Shown here piece by piece: positions 37,837 to 47,062 of a stretch of 64,000 bases of DNA; position 1 is the stretch's first letter, and the number at the start of each line of letters is the position of its first letter. A program made the position numbers and the translations under genes. The notes under the pieces were generated by a model. The model saw only the letters and a program-made list of their open reading frames with translations, was not told where the DNA came from and ran no database searches. The stretch is taken from contig CANMKX010000003.1 of NCBI GenBank assembly GCA_947498595.1, positions 124,001 through 188,000 of the forward strand. Direction: 5' to 3'. Source of the DNA: an uncultured Aquimarina sp. GTDB lineage: Bacteria > Bacteroidota > Bacteroidia > Flavobacteriales > Flavobacteriaceae.

Positions 37837-38184
37837 ATGAAATTAAAACTAACCCTCATTATTTTTGGTCTCTTTTTTTATCAAAACATTACCGCTCAAA
37901 GTAGCATCCAGGAAACTGATGCTTCATTAATAGAAACACATATCGATGTCTCTATTTACACCCTCAAAAATGATTCTTTATCTTTCAAAAATTATGTTGA
38001 TCTAAATAATGATGTACTCTCTCCATCAAATGATTTGGAACAATGGAAAGTAATAAAACAAAAATTAAAGAAAAATAAAGAGCAGGTTTTATCTAACAAC
38101 AAGTTTTTTGTTACTAAAGTATTAGATACTATTTATGTTGAAATGAGGATAGAGCGAAAAAACACTAGTCTTACTGACTGGTAA
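37837..38184 (+). CDS. Small secreted protein of unknown function
   Basis: 115 residues with a signal peptide (MKLKLTLIIFGLFFYQNITAQ) and a charged, probably helical body. No family recognised. It stands alone between a long non-coding region with a palindrome and a convergent DoxX gene. The signal peptide and isolated position support a real gene. Confidence 0.6.
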   Translation: MKLKLTLIIFGLFFYQNITAQSSIQETDASLIETHIDVSIYTLKNDSLSFKNYVDLNNDVLSPSNDLEQWKVIKQKLKKNKEQVLSNNKFFVTKVLDTIYVEMRIERKNTSLTDW

Positions 38185-38254
38185 AGTTTTATTTCATACA
38201 TCTTTTAAAGTTATTTTTCCAACCAGATGCTCTCTTTAGCGTCTGGTTTTTATG

Positions 38255-38677
38255 TTATTGCTGCATTTTTAAATAGTAGTCTATCGAATGTTTACCTGAT
38301 CCATAAAATGCAAAAAAAATGCAAAAAATCAATATGAGTAATGCTATAACTAAATTACTTATATTCATTTCTCCAACAAAATTAATTATTACAGCTCCAA
38401 CTAATAATGGTAATTGTGCGTAAATAGCCCATCTAGTAAGTAATCCTACTATAATTAATAATCCTCCAATTAAATGCGCTGGTGCAACATAATGAATTAC
38501 CAACATCGCACCTCCCAAACTTTGAACTGGTTTAATTAAATCTATTAATATTTGACTATTACTAATAAAGTCAACTCCTTTTAAAAATAAAAAAACACCT
38601 AATCCTACTCTTAAAATATCTATAGGGTAATATGTGTGCATATTTGCCCATTTATTTAACCTTTTTATAGAAATCAT
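38255..38677 (-). CDS. DoxX family membrane protein
   Basis: 140 residues with four predicted transmembrane helices. The start YPIDILRVGLGVFLFLKGVDF and the middle HYVAPAHLIGGLLIIVGLLTRWA fit the DoxX family of small quinone-related or thiosulfate-associated membrane proteins. No specific partner is near. Function remains unassigned. Confidence 0.85.
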   Translation of the reverse strand: MISIKRLNKWANMHTYYPIDILRVGLGVFLFLKGVDFISNSQILIDLIKPVQSLGGAMLVIHYVAPAHLIGGLLIIVGLLTRWAIYAQLPLLVGAVIINFVGEMNISNLVIALLILIFCIFFAFYGSGKHSIDYYLKMQQ

Positions 38678-38728
38678 ATCAATACATTTTATATTAACCC
38701 TATATAATATACTAATTTTCAGTCAAAT

Positions 38729-38765
38729 AAAAAAGCATATTGGAATAACAATATGCTTTACTTTT
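38729..38765 (-). terminator. Terminator after the DUF302 gene
   Basis: AAAGCATATTG (38732-38742) pairs with CAATATGCTTT (38749-38759); in transcript direction a T run follows. It lies between the DUF302 and DoxX genes. Confidence 0.8.
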
Positions 38766-38782
38766 TTTATTTTAAATCTTTT

Positions 38783-39280
38783 TTATTTCGTGATTACTTT
38801 ATCTGTAATCATATTTAATGCTCCTTTTATTTTTTCCAATACTTCATCATTACCTTCTACTCCATGTCTTTCTTTTAAATATAACGGATTATTGTACGAA
38901 ACTAAAACATTATCATCATCATCTTGATATACAAGAATTTTTTGTGGTAGGTCTAATCCTATTGATTGTGCATTTACCATTAATGGTGTTCCTAAATTAG
39001 GATTTCCAAACATAATAATTCTTGTTGGATTAAGGGTTTTCCCTACTCGCGCTGCATTAGCTTGATGATCTAACTCGGTTATAATTTTTAAATTCGGATT
39101 GTTTTCTAATATATTTTTAAGTTTTTGATAAGTGCTTTCAAAATCTTGTGTACTTTTTTTTGTAATAATTCCCTGTTCTAGCATAGCATTTTTAGTATAG
39201 TTTTTTTCTTTTATTGAGCACGAAGATGTCATTCCTATAAGCAAAGAAATTAACAACACATAAATTAAACGTGATTTCAT
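38783..39280 (-). CDS. DUF302 lipoprotein
   Basis: 165 residues with a lipobox (MTSSCSIKE) after the N-terminal helix. The body is a DUF302 domain, with DFESTYQKLKNILENN, ELDHQANA and RIIMFGNPNLGTPLMVNAQSIGLDLPQKILVYQD, the standard segments of that fold. DUF302 proteins bind small ligands and have no defined reaction. Terminator directly downstream suggests a monocistronic unit. Confidence 0.85.
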   Translation of the reverse strand: MKSRLIYVLLISLLIGMTSSCSIKEKNYTKNAMLEQGIITKKSTQDFESTYQKLKNILENNPNLKIITELDHQANAARVGKTLNPTRIIMFGNPNLGTPLMVNAQSIGLDLPQKILVYQDDDDNVLVSYNNPLYLKERHGVEGNDEVLEKIKGALNMITDKVITK

Positions 39281-39378
39281 ATAATTGATCTTAATGAATT
39301 CGATATTTTCTATAGTCGTTATTATTCAAGCAACCCAACTACATTTTCTCATTTTATAATAATATTCACATTTAGCAT

Positions 39379-42117
39379 TTATAAATTGTACTTAACACTT
39401 AATAACCAATACCTAGGCTGTACGACATAATTTGATGTACTATTATACAATTCATTGAAACTATCACTATTGATGCTTTCTGTATTTAAAATATTTGTTA
39501 CCCCCAGCTTATACTCCCATTTACTTCCTTCTTTTTGATAATATATTTCTGCATCAAAAAAACTATACGAATTTAAAGTACTATTGGTATCGCTATAATC
39601 ATAATAACTATAAGATGATTTTAATAAAAAGTTTTTTGCAAAAGACCAATCTAACTTTGCAAAAGGTTTGCTTGTATAAAAAGTATTTTTAGTCGAATTA
39701 TTATCATAATCATTAATAGAAAGACTATATCCTATATCAAAATTAGGTCCTTTTTTAAAGTTTGTTGAAAATTCTCCTTTATAGGTTTGTGTCAAACTTT
39801 TACTTTCACTTGTATTGTTATTTACTATGTTATTAAAACTTGACCAATTTATAGATGCATTCAATCGCAATTTGAATTTTCTAAATGAACGATCGTATCT
39901 ACCTGAAGCATATAAAACTTGATCTTCTAAATTTGAATTTATAGAGGTATTAACACGGTTTATCCCTTCGATTTCGGTATTATTTTTTATTGGATTTCGT
40001 TTATTATTATAGCCAATTTGCGCAAAAATATTAGTATAATTAAACATATTAAAATTAGAATAGTTTAATGAATAATTATCATATAAAGCCCCTTCTAGGT
40101 TTCGATTTCCTCTTGATAACGAACTATAATTATTAAACACATAACCTTGAGCTAAACGATTAATATCTGTATATTCTGCTGTCATACTATAATTCAATCT
40201 TAGACTCTCTGTTTTTTTCAAGTCAGCACCAATATAAACATTCGGTAGTAATCGCCATTCTTCTTGTTTTAATACTGTATTTAATTGTTCATCTCTTAAT
40301 GTATAACGATGTATATTAATTCCTGGGTTGAATGTAAAAATTCCTGTTTTTAATTTATAATGTGCTCCTAAATATGAATCATTGAAGTTATAACTAACAT
40401 CGTTATTAAATTGTTCATTGTTAAAATCATTTTGAGTGTTATCATCTAATATTTGAAAAATATTTGAATTAAATCGCTGTTTACTTGAAATTCCACCTAA
40501 AGTTATATTAATATGATTTCTCTTATTGATTATGTGATAATAATCTAATTTAGCATCAAATTTACTTGTTTTAATATTCCTTGATTGATTGATGTTGTAT
40601 TGATTTGCTTCTTGTAGTGGATCATAAATATCTGCTTGAGTATTTGTTGGATCTAAAGGATCTATGGTAGTAAAAATACCTCTAAAAGGAATTTCTTCTC
40701 GTATAGCGTTATAAAAAGGATCTTCTTCTTGATATATATGGTTTGAAGTTAATGAGAATATATTTTTTTCACTTTGCGTGTAATATGCATTTAGTGATTG
40801 TTGAATTGAAAAAGGATTCTGATTCTGTTGTTCTTCAATATTTTCATTAATATCTCTAAATGATGTAAATATTGATGATTCCTGTTGATTAGAAAGTTTA
40901 CCAAAAAAATCGTAATCCAATCTAAAATCTGCATTTGGTCTATAACTTGCATCCAACTTTAGCATTCCTAAATCAACACTTTGTGTTGTTTGATTTACAG
41001 TTCTTTCTATGGTATTATCGCTTTCATCTGTAGTTTCGTCTATATAGGTTCGAGTTGTATTGGTCAATAATTCTGTTTTCGAGCTATTAAAAATCCCAAA
41101 CCCACTAATATCTAACTTCTTACTGGCTGCAACGCTAAAATTAGCGGCTCCAAATTTTGTATTGATATCACTAGCTTTATTATTTTGAAGCGTTGCAAAA
41201 GCTAAATCATTACCTCCAACATCGAATGAAGTTCCACTTCTACCTAAGTTTTTAAATCCTCCAGTAAATTTGAAATAATCACGAAAAGTAAACGGTACTT
41301 CTCCAATATTATTAATATCAGTAAGAATGTTTATACTATAATCTGGGCTATAATAAAATAGTTTAGGTTTCACTAAATAACGTTCATCTAATCCAACTCC
41401 TGCGGTTACATCTCCAAACCAAAAATTTTTCTTTCCTTCTTTCAATTTGATATTAATCGCTATTTCATCTTGTGTATTTCTTAGTCCTTTTAATTGACTT
41501 ACATCATCAAAATTTTTCAATACTTCAACCTTATCCAAAGCATCTGCTGGAATGTTTTCTGTTGCTAATTTTGAATCACCGTCAAAGAACTCTTTTCCCT
41601 CAACCATTACTTTGGTTACTTTTTTACCTTCTACTTCGATCTCTCCATCATCGCTTACTTCAACTCCTGGTAACTTATCCAGTACATCCTTTAGCTTTTT
41701 TTCGGTCCCATTAGTAAAAGAATCTGTATTGTAAACCAGCGTATCTCCTTTAACAACTACTGGAATTTCGTATACCAATTCAACCTCATCAAGTAAATTT
41801 TTATCCTCGGTCATTTCAAAACTTAAGTTCTCTATATCTGCTTCGTGTATTTCCAATTTTTTATCATTAGTCGTCAACCCTATATAGCTTACCTTTAATA
41901 AATAATTATTATTTATTGGAACATCTAACCGAAATTCTCCATCATCATTCGTTATTCCATAAGAAACCATTGCATTGTCTACATTCTTATAAGCTATAAC
42001 ATTTGCTAGAGCTAGTGGTTTTCCTACAGAATCTTTAACTGTACCCGAAATCCTTACTTTTTGGGCAAAAGCAGTGCTACCTAATAATAATATTAGGAAA
42101 AATAATATATGTTTCAT
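39379..42117 (-). CDS. Outer-membrane beta-barrel receptor with CarboxypepD-like plug domain
   Basis: 912 residues. A signal peptide (MKHILFFLILLLGSTAFAQ) is followed by a carboxypeptidase-regulatory-like domain (about 20-105, ISGTVKDSVGKPLALANVIAY), a TonB-plug-like region (LDKLPGVEVSDDGEIEVEG) and a long aromatic-rich C-terminal barrel of the PF14905 type. Such proteins take up or sense unidentified substrates. It ends the operon that begins with two GLPGLI genes, a common flavobacterial combination. A divergent sensor kinase/response regulator pair may control it. Confidence 0.88.
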   Translation of the reverse strand: MKHILFFLILLLGSTAFAQKVRISGTVKDSVGKPLALANVIAYKNVDNAMVSYGITNDDGEFRLDVPINNNYLLKVSYIGLTTNDKKLEIHEADIENLSFEMTEDKNLLDEVELVYEIPVVVKGDTLVYNTDSFTNGTEKKLKDVLDKLPGVEVSDDGEIEVEGKKVTKVMVEGKEFFDGDSKLATENIPADALDKVEVLKNFDDVSQLKGLRNTQDEIAINIKLKEGKKNFWFGDVTAGVGLDERYLVKPKLFYYSPDYSINILTDINNIGEVPFTFRDYFKFTGGFKNLGRSGTSFDVGGNDLAFATLQNNKASDINTKFGAANFSVAASKKLDISGFGIFNSSKTELLTNTTRTYIDETTDESDNTIERTVNQTTQSVDLGMLKLDASYRPNADFRLDYDFFGKLSNQQESSIFTSFRDINENIEEQQNQNPFSIQQSLNAYYTQSEKNIFSLTSNHIYQEEDPFYNAIREEIPFRGIFTTIDPLDPTNTQADIYDPLQEANQYNINQSRNIKTSKFDAKLDYYHIINKRNHINITLGGISSKQRFNSNIFQILDDNTQNDFNNEQFNNDVSYNFNDSYLGAHYKLKTGIFTFNPGINIHRYTLRDEQLNTVLKQEEWRLLPNVYIGADLKKTESLRLNYSMTAEYTDINRLAQGYVFNNYSSLSRGNRNLEGALYDNYSLNYSNFNMFNYTNIFAQIGYNNKRNPIKNNTEIEGINRVNTSINSNLEDQVLYASGRYDRSFRKFKLRLNASINWSSFNNIVNNNTSESKSLTQTYKGEFSTNFKKGPNFDIGYSLSINDYDNNSTKNTFYTSKPFAKLDWSFAKNFLLKSSYSYYDYSDTNSTLNSYSFFDAEIYYQKEGSKWEYKLGVTNILNTESINSDSFNELYNSTSNYVVQPRYWLLSVKYNL

Positions 42118-42176
42118 GTGTTTGTTTTAAATTTAAACTTCTACGCTAGAATCATTTTTCACTTTGTAGAGTTTAC

Positions 42177-43022
42177 TTAGAATCTTTTATTACGACCAGA
42201 TCTATTTCTATTATTAACTTCAGCTGCTATTTCTTCAATCTTCTGTTTTACAATAGACTCAAAATCTTCTTGATTTACTTTTTTCCCTTTTTTAGGAATT
42301 TTAATAACATCTTCTAATTGTGCATTAAGAACAATTTTATTACATAATAATGTTGTATTCTTTTCTTGTATTTCAAGAATCAACCCAGGCAATCCCCAGT
42401 ATTCTCCAGGGCCTTGACTTATCGGGATCTCAGGACTATACCAAGCAACAACTTCGATATTTTTTATTTCTTTTGGTGATTTTATTTTCTCTGTTGTACT
42501 TTGATCTCTGGATTTTCTTATTTGACTACGTATTTCTCTAAAATTAAGCTGATCATCTTGCTTTATAGCCACAGCTTTAAAACAAATATATTTCCCTATT
42601 TTTTTAGTTTCATTAACTAATTTCCATTCCAAATTTGGCAAGGTATCTCTTATCAAAAAGTTTTTTCCATAAAATTCTCTTTGATCTAAATATACTTTTT
42701 CTTTAGTATTCTTATAATATTTATTAGATCTAAAACCATCCATCAATGCAGACCACCTTCCTCTATTATTTGTGCTATTTTTTAAGACTTCCTCTTCTTT
42801 ATATATAGAACTTTCTTTATCAAAACTTAAAATGAATGTTTTTTCTAGATTAGTTTTCATTCGTTCTATCATAGCTTTTTTTTGAGCTTCTGACATTCCT
42901 TTTCTTCCAAAATTAGCAGGAGCCTTAGTCTTACTAAAATAATAAGCTTTACCTTGAAAATCCTGAGCCATTATCACACTATATAGGCTCGCAAAAATGC
43001 TAAAAAGTATTATTTTTTTCAT
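42177..43022 (-). CDS. GLPGLI family secreted protein (copy B)
   Basis: 281 residues with a signal peptide ending SVIMAQ. The family motif GPGEYWGLPGLILEI is present near 205-220, followed by LLCNKIVL, and AWYSPEIP shortly before. It is paralogous to the gene just upstream. GLPGLI proteins are secreted Bacteroidota proteins of unknown function, often beside receptors. A 12-bp inverted repeat in the spacer includes the first two bases of its start codon and may control its translation. Confidence 0.88.
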   Translation of the reverse strand: MKKIILFSIFASLYSVIMAQDFQGKAYYFSKTKAPANFGRKGMSEAQKKAMIERMKTNLEKTFILSFDKESSIYKEEEVLKNSTNNRGRWSALMDGFRSNKYYKNTKEKVYLDQREFYGKNFLIRDTLPNLEWKLVNETKKIGKYICFKAVAIKQDDQLNFREIRSQIRKSRDQSTTEKIKSPKEIKNIEVVAWYSPEIPISQGPGEYWGLPGLILEIQEKNTTLLCNKIVLNAQLEDVIKIPKKGKKVNQEDFESIVKQKIEEIAAEVNNRNRSGRNKRF

Positions 43023-43056
43023 GATGTCTAATTGTTTTATTAGGATTAGACATCAT
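43000..43056 (-). CDS. Possible uORF overlapping the GLPGLI B start
   Basis: An 18-codon frame opens within the first arm of the spacer hairpin and ends 20 nt inside the downstream GLPGLI gene. It is in a different frame. It may be chance, but ribosomes using it would melt the hairpin that hides the real start codon. No RBS can be recognised, as is common in this phylum. Confidence 0.25.
   Translation of the reverse strand: MMSNPNKTIRHHEKNNTF
43021..43056 (-). promoter_or_regulatory. Hairpin sequestering a start codon between GLPGLI paralogs
   Basis: ATGATGTCTAAT (43021-43032) and ATTAGACATCAT (43045-43056) form a perfect 12-bp repeat with a 12-nt loop. In the mRNA the second arm ends in the A and U of the downstream ATG. 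No U run follows, so translational control or transcript processing is more likely than termination. Confidence 0.55.
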
Positions 43057-43086
43057 GATTTTAATAAAGTTTAATCTACTATTTTT

Positions 43087-43884
43087 TTATCCCCCTATTC
43101 TAATTTCGATATTTTCTCCATTATCTCTTCTATTTCTAGAACGTTCTTTTATCTCTTCAATTTTCTTTTTCATTATTTCTTCAAATTTTTCGCTCGTTAT
43201 CTTCTTCCCTTTAGTAGGCTCTACTATATTTACTCCTTCTTTTGAATTTAAAACGATTTTCTTACATAAAATAGACTGAGTTCCATCATTAACTTCTAAA
43301 ATTAAGCCTGGTAATCCCCAGTAATTCCCTGGTCCATTACTCACAGGTATTTCTGGTGTATACCAAGCAGTAATCGTAATTTCTTTTTCTTTAGAATCTC
43401 CATTTTTCGTAATTTCTTCTCTAATCTCTTTTCGTGTTGCTTTATAACAGGTATAATTCCCTATGTTTTTTGTTTCATTAACTAATTGCCAATCTGCCTT
43501 TTCCAACACATCTTTAATTAAAAACACTTTTCCATAAACTTCCTTTTGACTAACAAATCGTTGTTTTTCTATGTTTTTATACAAAGCATTAGATGCGTCT
43601 CCATTAATAGCAAAAACTCGAAAATTTGAATTTCCAGATGGTTTCTCTAATTTTTCTTCTTCTTTATATATTGATTCTTTATTAGAAAAATTTAATTTAT
43701 AATCTTTCTGAAACTGTTTTCTTAGCATCGCTCTCATCTGTTCTTCCATACCTTTAGGTACAGAAGTACTATCTAACTTAAAATTTAATTTTCTACTTGT
43801 GCTATAAGTTGCTGTACCATGAAAATTTTGAGCAAATATCGTTTGTCCAATAAGTATTATTAATAAAAATAGTATACGTATCAT
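43087..43884 (-). CDS. GLPGLI family secreted protein (copy A)
   Basis: 265 residues, with signal peptide MIRILFLLIILIGQTIFAQ. The motif GPGNYWGLPGLILEV lies near 190-204, preceded by AWYTPEIP and followed by ILCKKIVL. It shares layout and many segments with copy B, including NETKNIGNYTCYKA versus the equivalent in B, so the two arose by tandem duplication. It leads a probable operon with copy B and the outer-membrane receptor; a weak CATCTTTG -7 element lies about 38 nt upstream of its start. Confidence 0.88.
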   Translation of the reverse strand: MIRILFLLIILIGQTIFAQNFHGTATYSTSRKLNFKLDSTSVPKGMEEQMRAMLRKQFQKDYKLNFSNKESIYKEEEKLEKPSGNSNFRVFAINGDASNALYKNIEKQRFVSQKEVYGKVFLIKDVLEKADWQLVNETKNIGNYTCYKATRKEIREEITKNGDSKEKEITITAWYTPEIPVSNGPGNYWGLPGLILEVNDGTQSILCKKIVLNSKEGVNIVEPTKGKKITSEKFEEIMKKKIEEIKERSRNRRDNGENIEIRIGG

Positions 43885-44005
43885 TTTGTTTCTTTTTAAA
43901 TTATCATTCAGTTATCGAATACAAAGATGTAGTCCTTAAATCGTTATAATGGTTAATGAGTGTTAACGTCTGTTAACCGATCTAGTCTATTTAAATAATG
44001 TGCTG

Positions 44006-44013
44006 TACTTTTG
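44006..44013 (+). promoter_or_regulatory. -7 box of the sensor kinase gene
   Basis: TACTTTTG matches TAnnTTTG and lies 26 nt before the chosen ATG. It argues that the in-frame ATG at 43998 is upstream of the transcript start. Confidence 0.5.
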
Positions 44014-44039
44014 GTTTTTATATTAGAAAAATGATATTT

Positions 44040-45542
44040 ATGAAGAAGCAATATCAAAAGCAATCACTATACTTAATCATTCTTGTCATCTTTATCACAT
44101 TATTGATTCAGGTATATTGGAATTTCAAAAATTATCAAGCAAGTAAACAACAATTGGTCAATGAAGTTCAAATAGCTTTGGATAATGCTGTTGATCATTA
44201 TTATACAGATTTAGCGAAAGAGCAATCATTGATATTTGTCATGGATATTGATACACCAAATAATGTTTCTAAATTAAATATTGACAGTATCAAAACTGTT
44301 ATTTCTAATCGAAAAAAATTTATTGCAAACAACATGAGAAAAAGATATTCTTATCTAGAGTATGTCAAATCTCCTGAAGATTGTATCATATCACCTTTTT
44401 CTAAAACAGGTACTTCTTTTATTAGAAGACGACTTGATTCATCTAATAATGAAACCACTATAGAGTTTATTAAAGAAAATGATTCGTTAAATTCTAATAT
44501 TAAAAATCTAATTAATAAAACTTTTAGTGCTGTTGTTACTGATTCTATAAATATAAAAAAGATAGATACTCTAGTTTCTCAAGAACTTAAAAGAAAAAAC
44601 ATTGATGTCTCTTATGGTATATCATTCAATTTTTTTAAAATAAAAGAAAAGAAAGTTCGTCCTGAATATAGTAGTCAAAATACCTTAACAACAACATCTA
44701 GATCAGCTTACTTACCTAAAAACAGTCCTTTAAAATTACATTTTACAAATACGACTCTTACTATTTTAAAAAGAAACCTATTTGGTATTTTCTTATCTAC
44801 ATTGTTAGTTTCATCAGTAATAGCTTGTCTTTTATATTTACTCAAAATAATTAACTATCAGAAACAACTTTCTGAAGTCAAAAATGATTTAATCAGTAAT
44901 ATTACACATGAGTTTAAAACTCCTATAGCTACTATTGGTGTTGCTTTAGAAGGAATAGTTAATTTCAATCAAAATAACGATTTACAAAAAACAAAAAAAT
45001 ATGTACAAATGTCATCTGAACAGCTTGAAAAACTCAATACAATGGTTGAAAAGCTTTTAGAAACAGCTACTCTTGATAGTGAAAATCTTGAATTAAACCT
45101 GGAAGATCATAATATTACAGAACTGTTAGAGCTTTTGGTAAAAAAGCATAAAAATACCGCTGGTAACAAGGTTCTTTCTTTTTCTAACATTCATGAAAAT
45201 ATCTGGAAGAAGGTTGATCTTTTCCACTTTGAGAACGCTCTAAACAATGTTATAGATAATGCTGTAAAATATGGTGGTGATCAAATCAACATTACTGTAG
45301 AAACAGTTGATACTGCTCTTATTATTTCAATCATTGATACTGGTAATACATTAACCCAAAATCATAAAGAAAAGATTTTTGAAAAATTCTACCGCATATC
45401 AAAAGGAAACACACATGATATAAAAGGTTTTGGAATTGGACTCTATTATACCAAAAAGATTATCGAAAAACATCACGGTTCTATCGAACTCATTTTATCA
45501 AACTCTAATACTCATTTTAAAATCACTATACCTAATGTCTAA
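44040..45542 (+). CDS. Sensor histidine kinase
   Basis: 500 residues. Two transmembrane helices (about 9-28 and 245-266) flank a periplasmic sensor region without recognisable domain. HisKA has the phosphoacceptor His290 in NITHEFKTP, and the HATPase has NAVKYG (N-box), DTGNTL and GFGIGLYY (G-boxes). The response regulator gene overlaps its end by 8 nt. Divergent transcription from the GLPGLI-receptor genes suggests they are the target, which is inference. An ATG 9 nt upstream is also possible as start. Confidence 0.93.
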   Translation: MKKQYQKQSLYLIILVIFITLLIQVYWNFKNYQASKQQLVNEVQIALDNAVDHYYTDLAKEQSLIFVMDIDTPNNVSKLNIDSIKTVISNRKKFIANNMRKRYSYLEYVKSPEDCIISPFSKTGTSFIRRRLDSSNNETTIEFIKENDSLNSNIKNLINKTFSAVVTDSINIKKIDTLVSQELKRKNIDVSYGISFNFFKIKEKKVRPEYSSQNTLTTTSRSAYLPKNSPLKLHFTNTTLTILKRNLFGIFLSTLLVSSVIACLLYLLKIINYQKQLSEVKNDLISNITHEFKTPIATIGVALEGIVNFNQNNDLQKTKKYVQMSSEQLEKLNTMVEKLLETATLDSENLELNLEDHNITELLELLVKKHKNTAGNKVLSFSNIHENIWKKVDLFHFENALNNVIDNAVKYGGDQINITVETVDTALIISIIDTGNTLTQNHKEKIFEKFYRISKGNTHDIKGFGIGLYYTKKIIEKHHGSIELILSNSNTHFKITIPNV

Positions 45543-46215
45543 AAAAACAACTATAATATTAGCCGAGGATGAACCTGCATTAGGGTTAATTATAAAAGAA
45601 AATTTAGAAACTCGTGACTTTATTGTTCATCACGCCAAAGATGGTGAACATGCAATTCAATTATACAAGAAGCATACCCCAAAACTACTTGTTTTAGATG
45701 TTATGATGCCCAAAAAAGATGGCTTTACTGTCGCTAAGGAGATACGTATTGAAGATGATACTATTCCAATATTATTTTTAACTGCAAAATCGCAAACTCA
45801 GGACGTTGTTGAAGGGTTTTCTGTTGGCGGAAATGATTATCTTAAAAAACCTTTTAGCATGGAAGAACTTATTGTACGTATGCATAATTTATTACAGCGA
45901 ACAGGTCTACAAAAAGGTAGTGAACAGATTCAAATTGGTTTATATACATTTGATTTCCCTAAGCAACTCTTGATATTTGAGAATGAATCTCAACGGTTGA
46001 CTCATAGAGAAGCTCATCTTCTATTTCATTTAACAAAAAATAAAAATCAAATTCTTGATCGTTCTTTAATTCTAAAAAAATTATGGGGAGATGATGATTT
46101 TTTTAATGCCAGAAGTATGGACGTTTTTATTACAAAACTTAGGAAAAAATTAAAAAACGATGCTTCTATACAAATTATTAACGTGCGTGGATATGGATAT
46201 AAATTAACCTATTAA
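45535..46215 (+). CDS. Response regulator, OmpR/PhoB type
   Basis: 226 residues from the ATG inside the kinase stop region. A longer frame starting at 45430 lies within the kinase gene. The receiver has EDE at 11-13, the phosphoacceptor Asp55 (VLDVMMP), Thr83 and Lys105. The C-terminal winged-helix (LTHREAHLLFHLTKNKNQILDRSLIL ... SMDVFITKLRKKL) is the DNA-binding trans_reg_C type. Paired with the upstream kinase. Confidence 0.95.
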   Translation: MSKKTTIILAEDEPALGLIIKENLETRDFIVHHAKDGEHAIQLYKKHTPKLLVLDVMMPKKDGFTVAKEIRIEDDTIPILFLTAKSQTQDVVEGFSVGGNDYLKKPFSMEELIVRMHNLLQRTGLQKGSEQIQIGLYTFDFPKQLLIFENESQRLTHREAHLLFHLTKNKNQILDRSLILKKLWGDDDFFNARSMDVFITKLRKKLKNDASIQIINVRGYGYKLTY

Positions 46216-46258
46216 AAAATCATTTAAATTTGTATCACATAGTATAAACCTCAATATC

Positions 46259-47047
46259 GTGAATATTTCTTTCTTCTCTTTTATCTTTTTATTTGTTTTA
46301 ATATTTCCAATAGTTGGTCATGCCCAAATAAAACTTACCGAAAATGGTGAAATTTTAACTGAAGAGATCGAAATTTTCAATGGTATCGATACTTTTGAAA
46401 ATATTTATTATACGAATAAAAACATATTTTATAAAAAATCTTCTCAAAAAACATGGCAATATTCCGATTTTCAACTAGGAGAACTCACCCAGGTTTCTAT
46501 AATCAATCCGTTGAAAATTATTTTATTCTACAAACAGACAAATACGATTGTACTAGTTGATAAATTTTTAAGTGAAATCAATCGAATTTCGTTTAATTTC
46601 GCCAATGATTTTAAAAGTGTCTCACAAGCTGCACCTGCCAATGATCAAACATTATGGATTTTTAATGATACTACATTACAACTAGAATTATTTAATTATT
46701 TAACAAATCAAACTACATTTATTTCTCAATCGTTTCAAGAAATACCATTTTACACTACTAGTAATTTTAACAATATTTGGTGTATTACTAAAAGCTCATT
46801 ATTACATTATAATAGATATGGAAGCTTGTTACAACGTATAGAAAACACTGAATATAATAAACTTCATGAATATAATAATTATATAATTCTTCATAAAAAC
46901 GATTCTTTGTATTCTATTGATCTAGAATCAAGTATAATTCAAAAATTAAAACTCCCAGAAATTCCAGTAAAACAGTTTTACGTTACTAACGAAATCCTGT
47001 ATATTTACCACAAAAGTAAGATATACCGCTTTGGACTTAAGTCCTAA
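46259..47047 (+). CDS. Secreted protein, possibly beta-propeller-like
   Basis: 262 residues, starting at GTG since no ATG lies in frame upstream of the signal peptide (NISFFSFIFLFVLIFPIVGHAQ). The body has repeated strand pairs of about 40 residues (KIILFYKQTNTIVLVDKFL; TLWIFNDTTLQLELFNYL; NIWCITKSSLLHYNRYG), similar to small propeller-like repeats. No domain is named with confidence. It is 15 nt upstream of the nucleoside kinase gene and is probably transcribed with it. Confidence 0.65.
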   Translation: MNISFFSFIFLFVLIFPIVGHAQIKLTENGEILTEEIEIFNGIDTFENIYYTNKNIFYKKSSQKTWQYSDFQLGELTQVSIINPLKIILFYKQTNTIVLVDKFLSEINRISFNFANDFKSVSQAAPANDQTLWIFNDTTLQLELFNYLTNQTTFISQSFQEIPFYTTSNFNNIWCITKSSLLHYNRYGSLLQRIENTEYNKLHEYNNYIILHKNDSLYSIDLESSIIQKLKLPEIPVKQFYVTNEILYIYHKSKIYRFGLKS

Positions 47048-47062
47048 CAAAAATAATTAATT

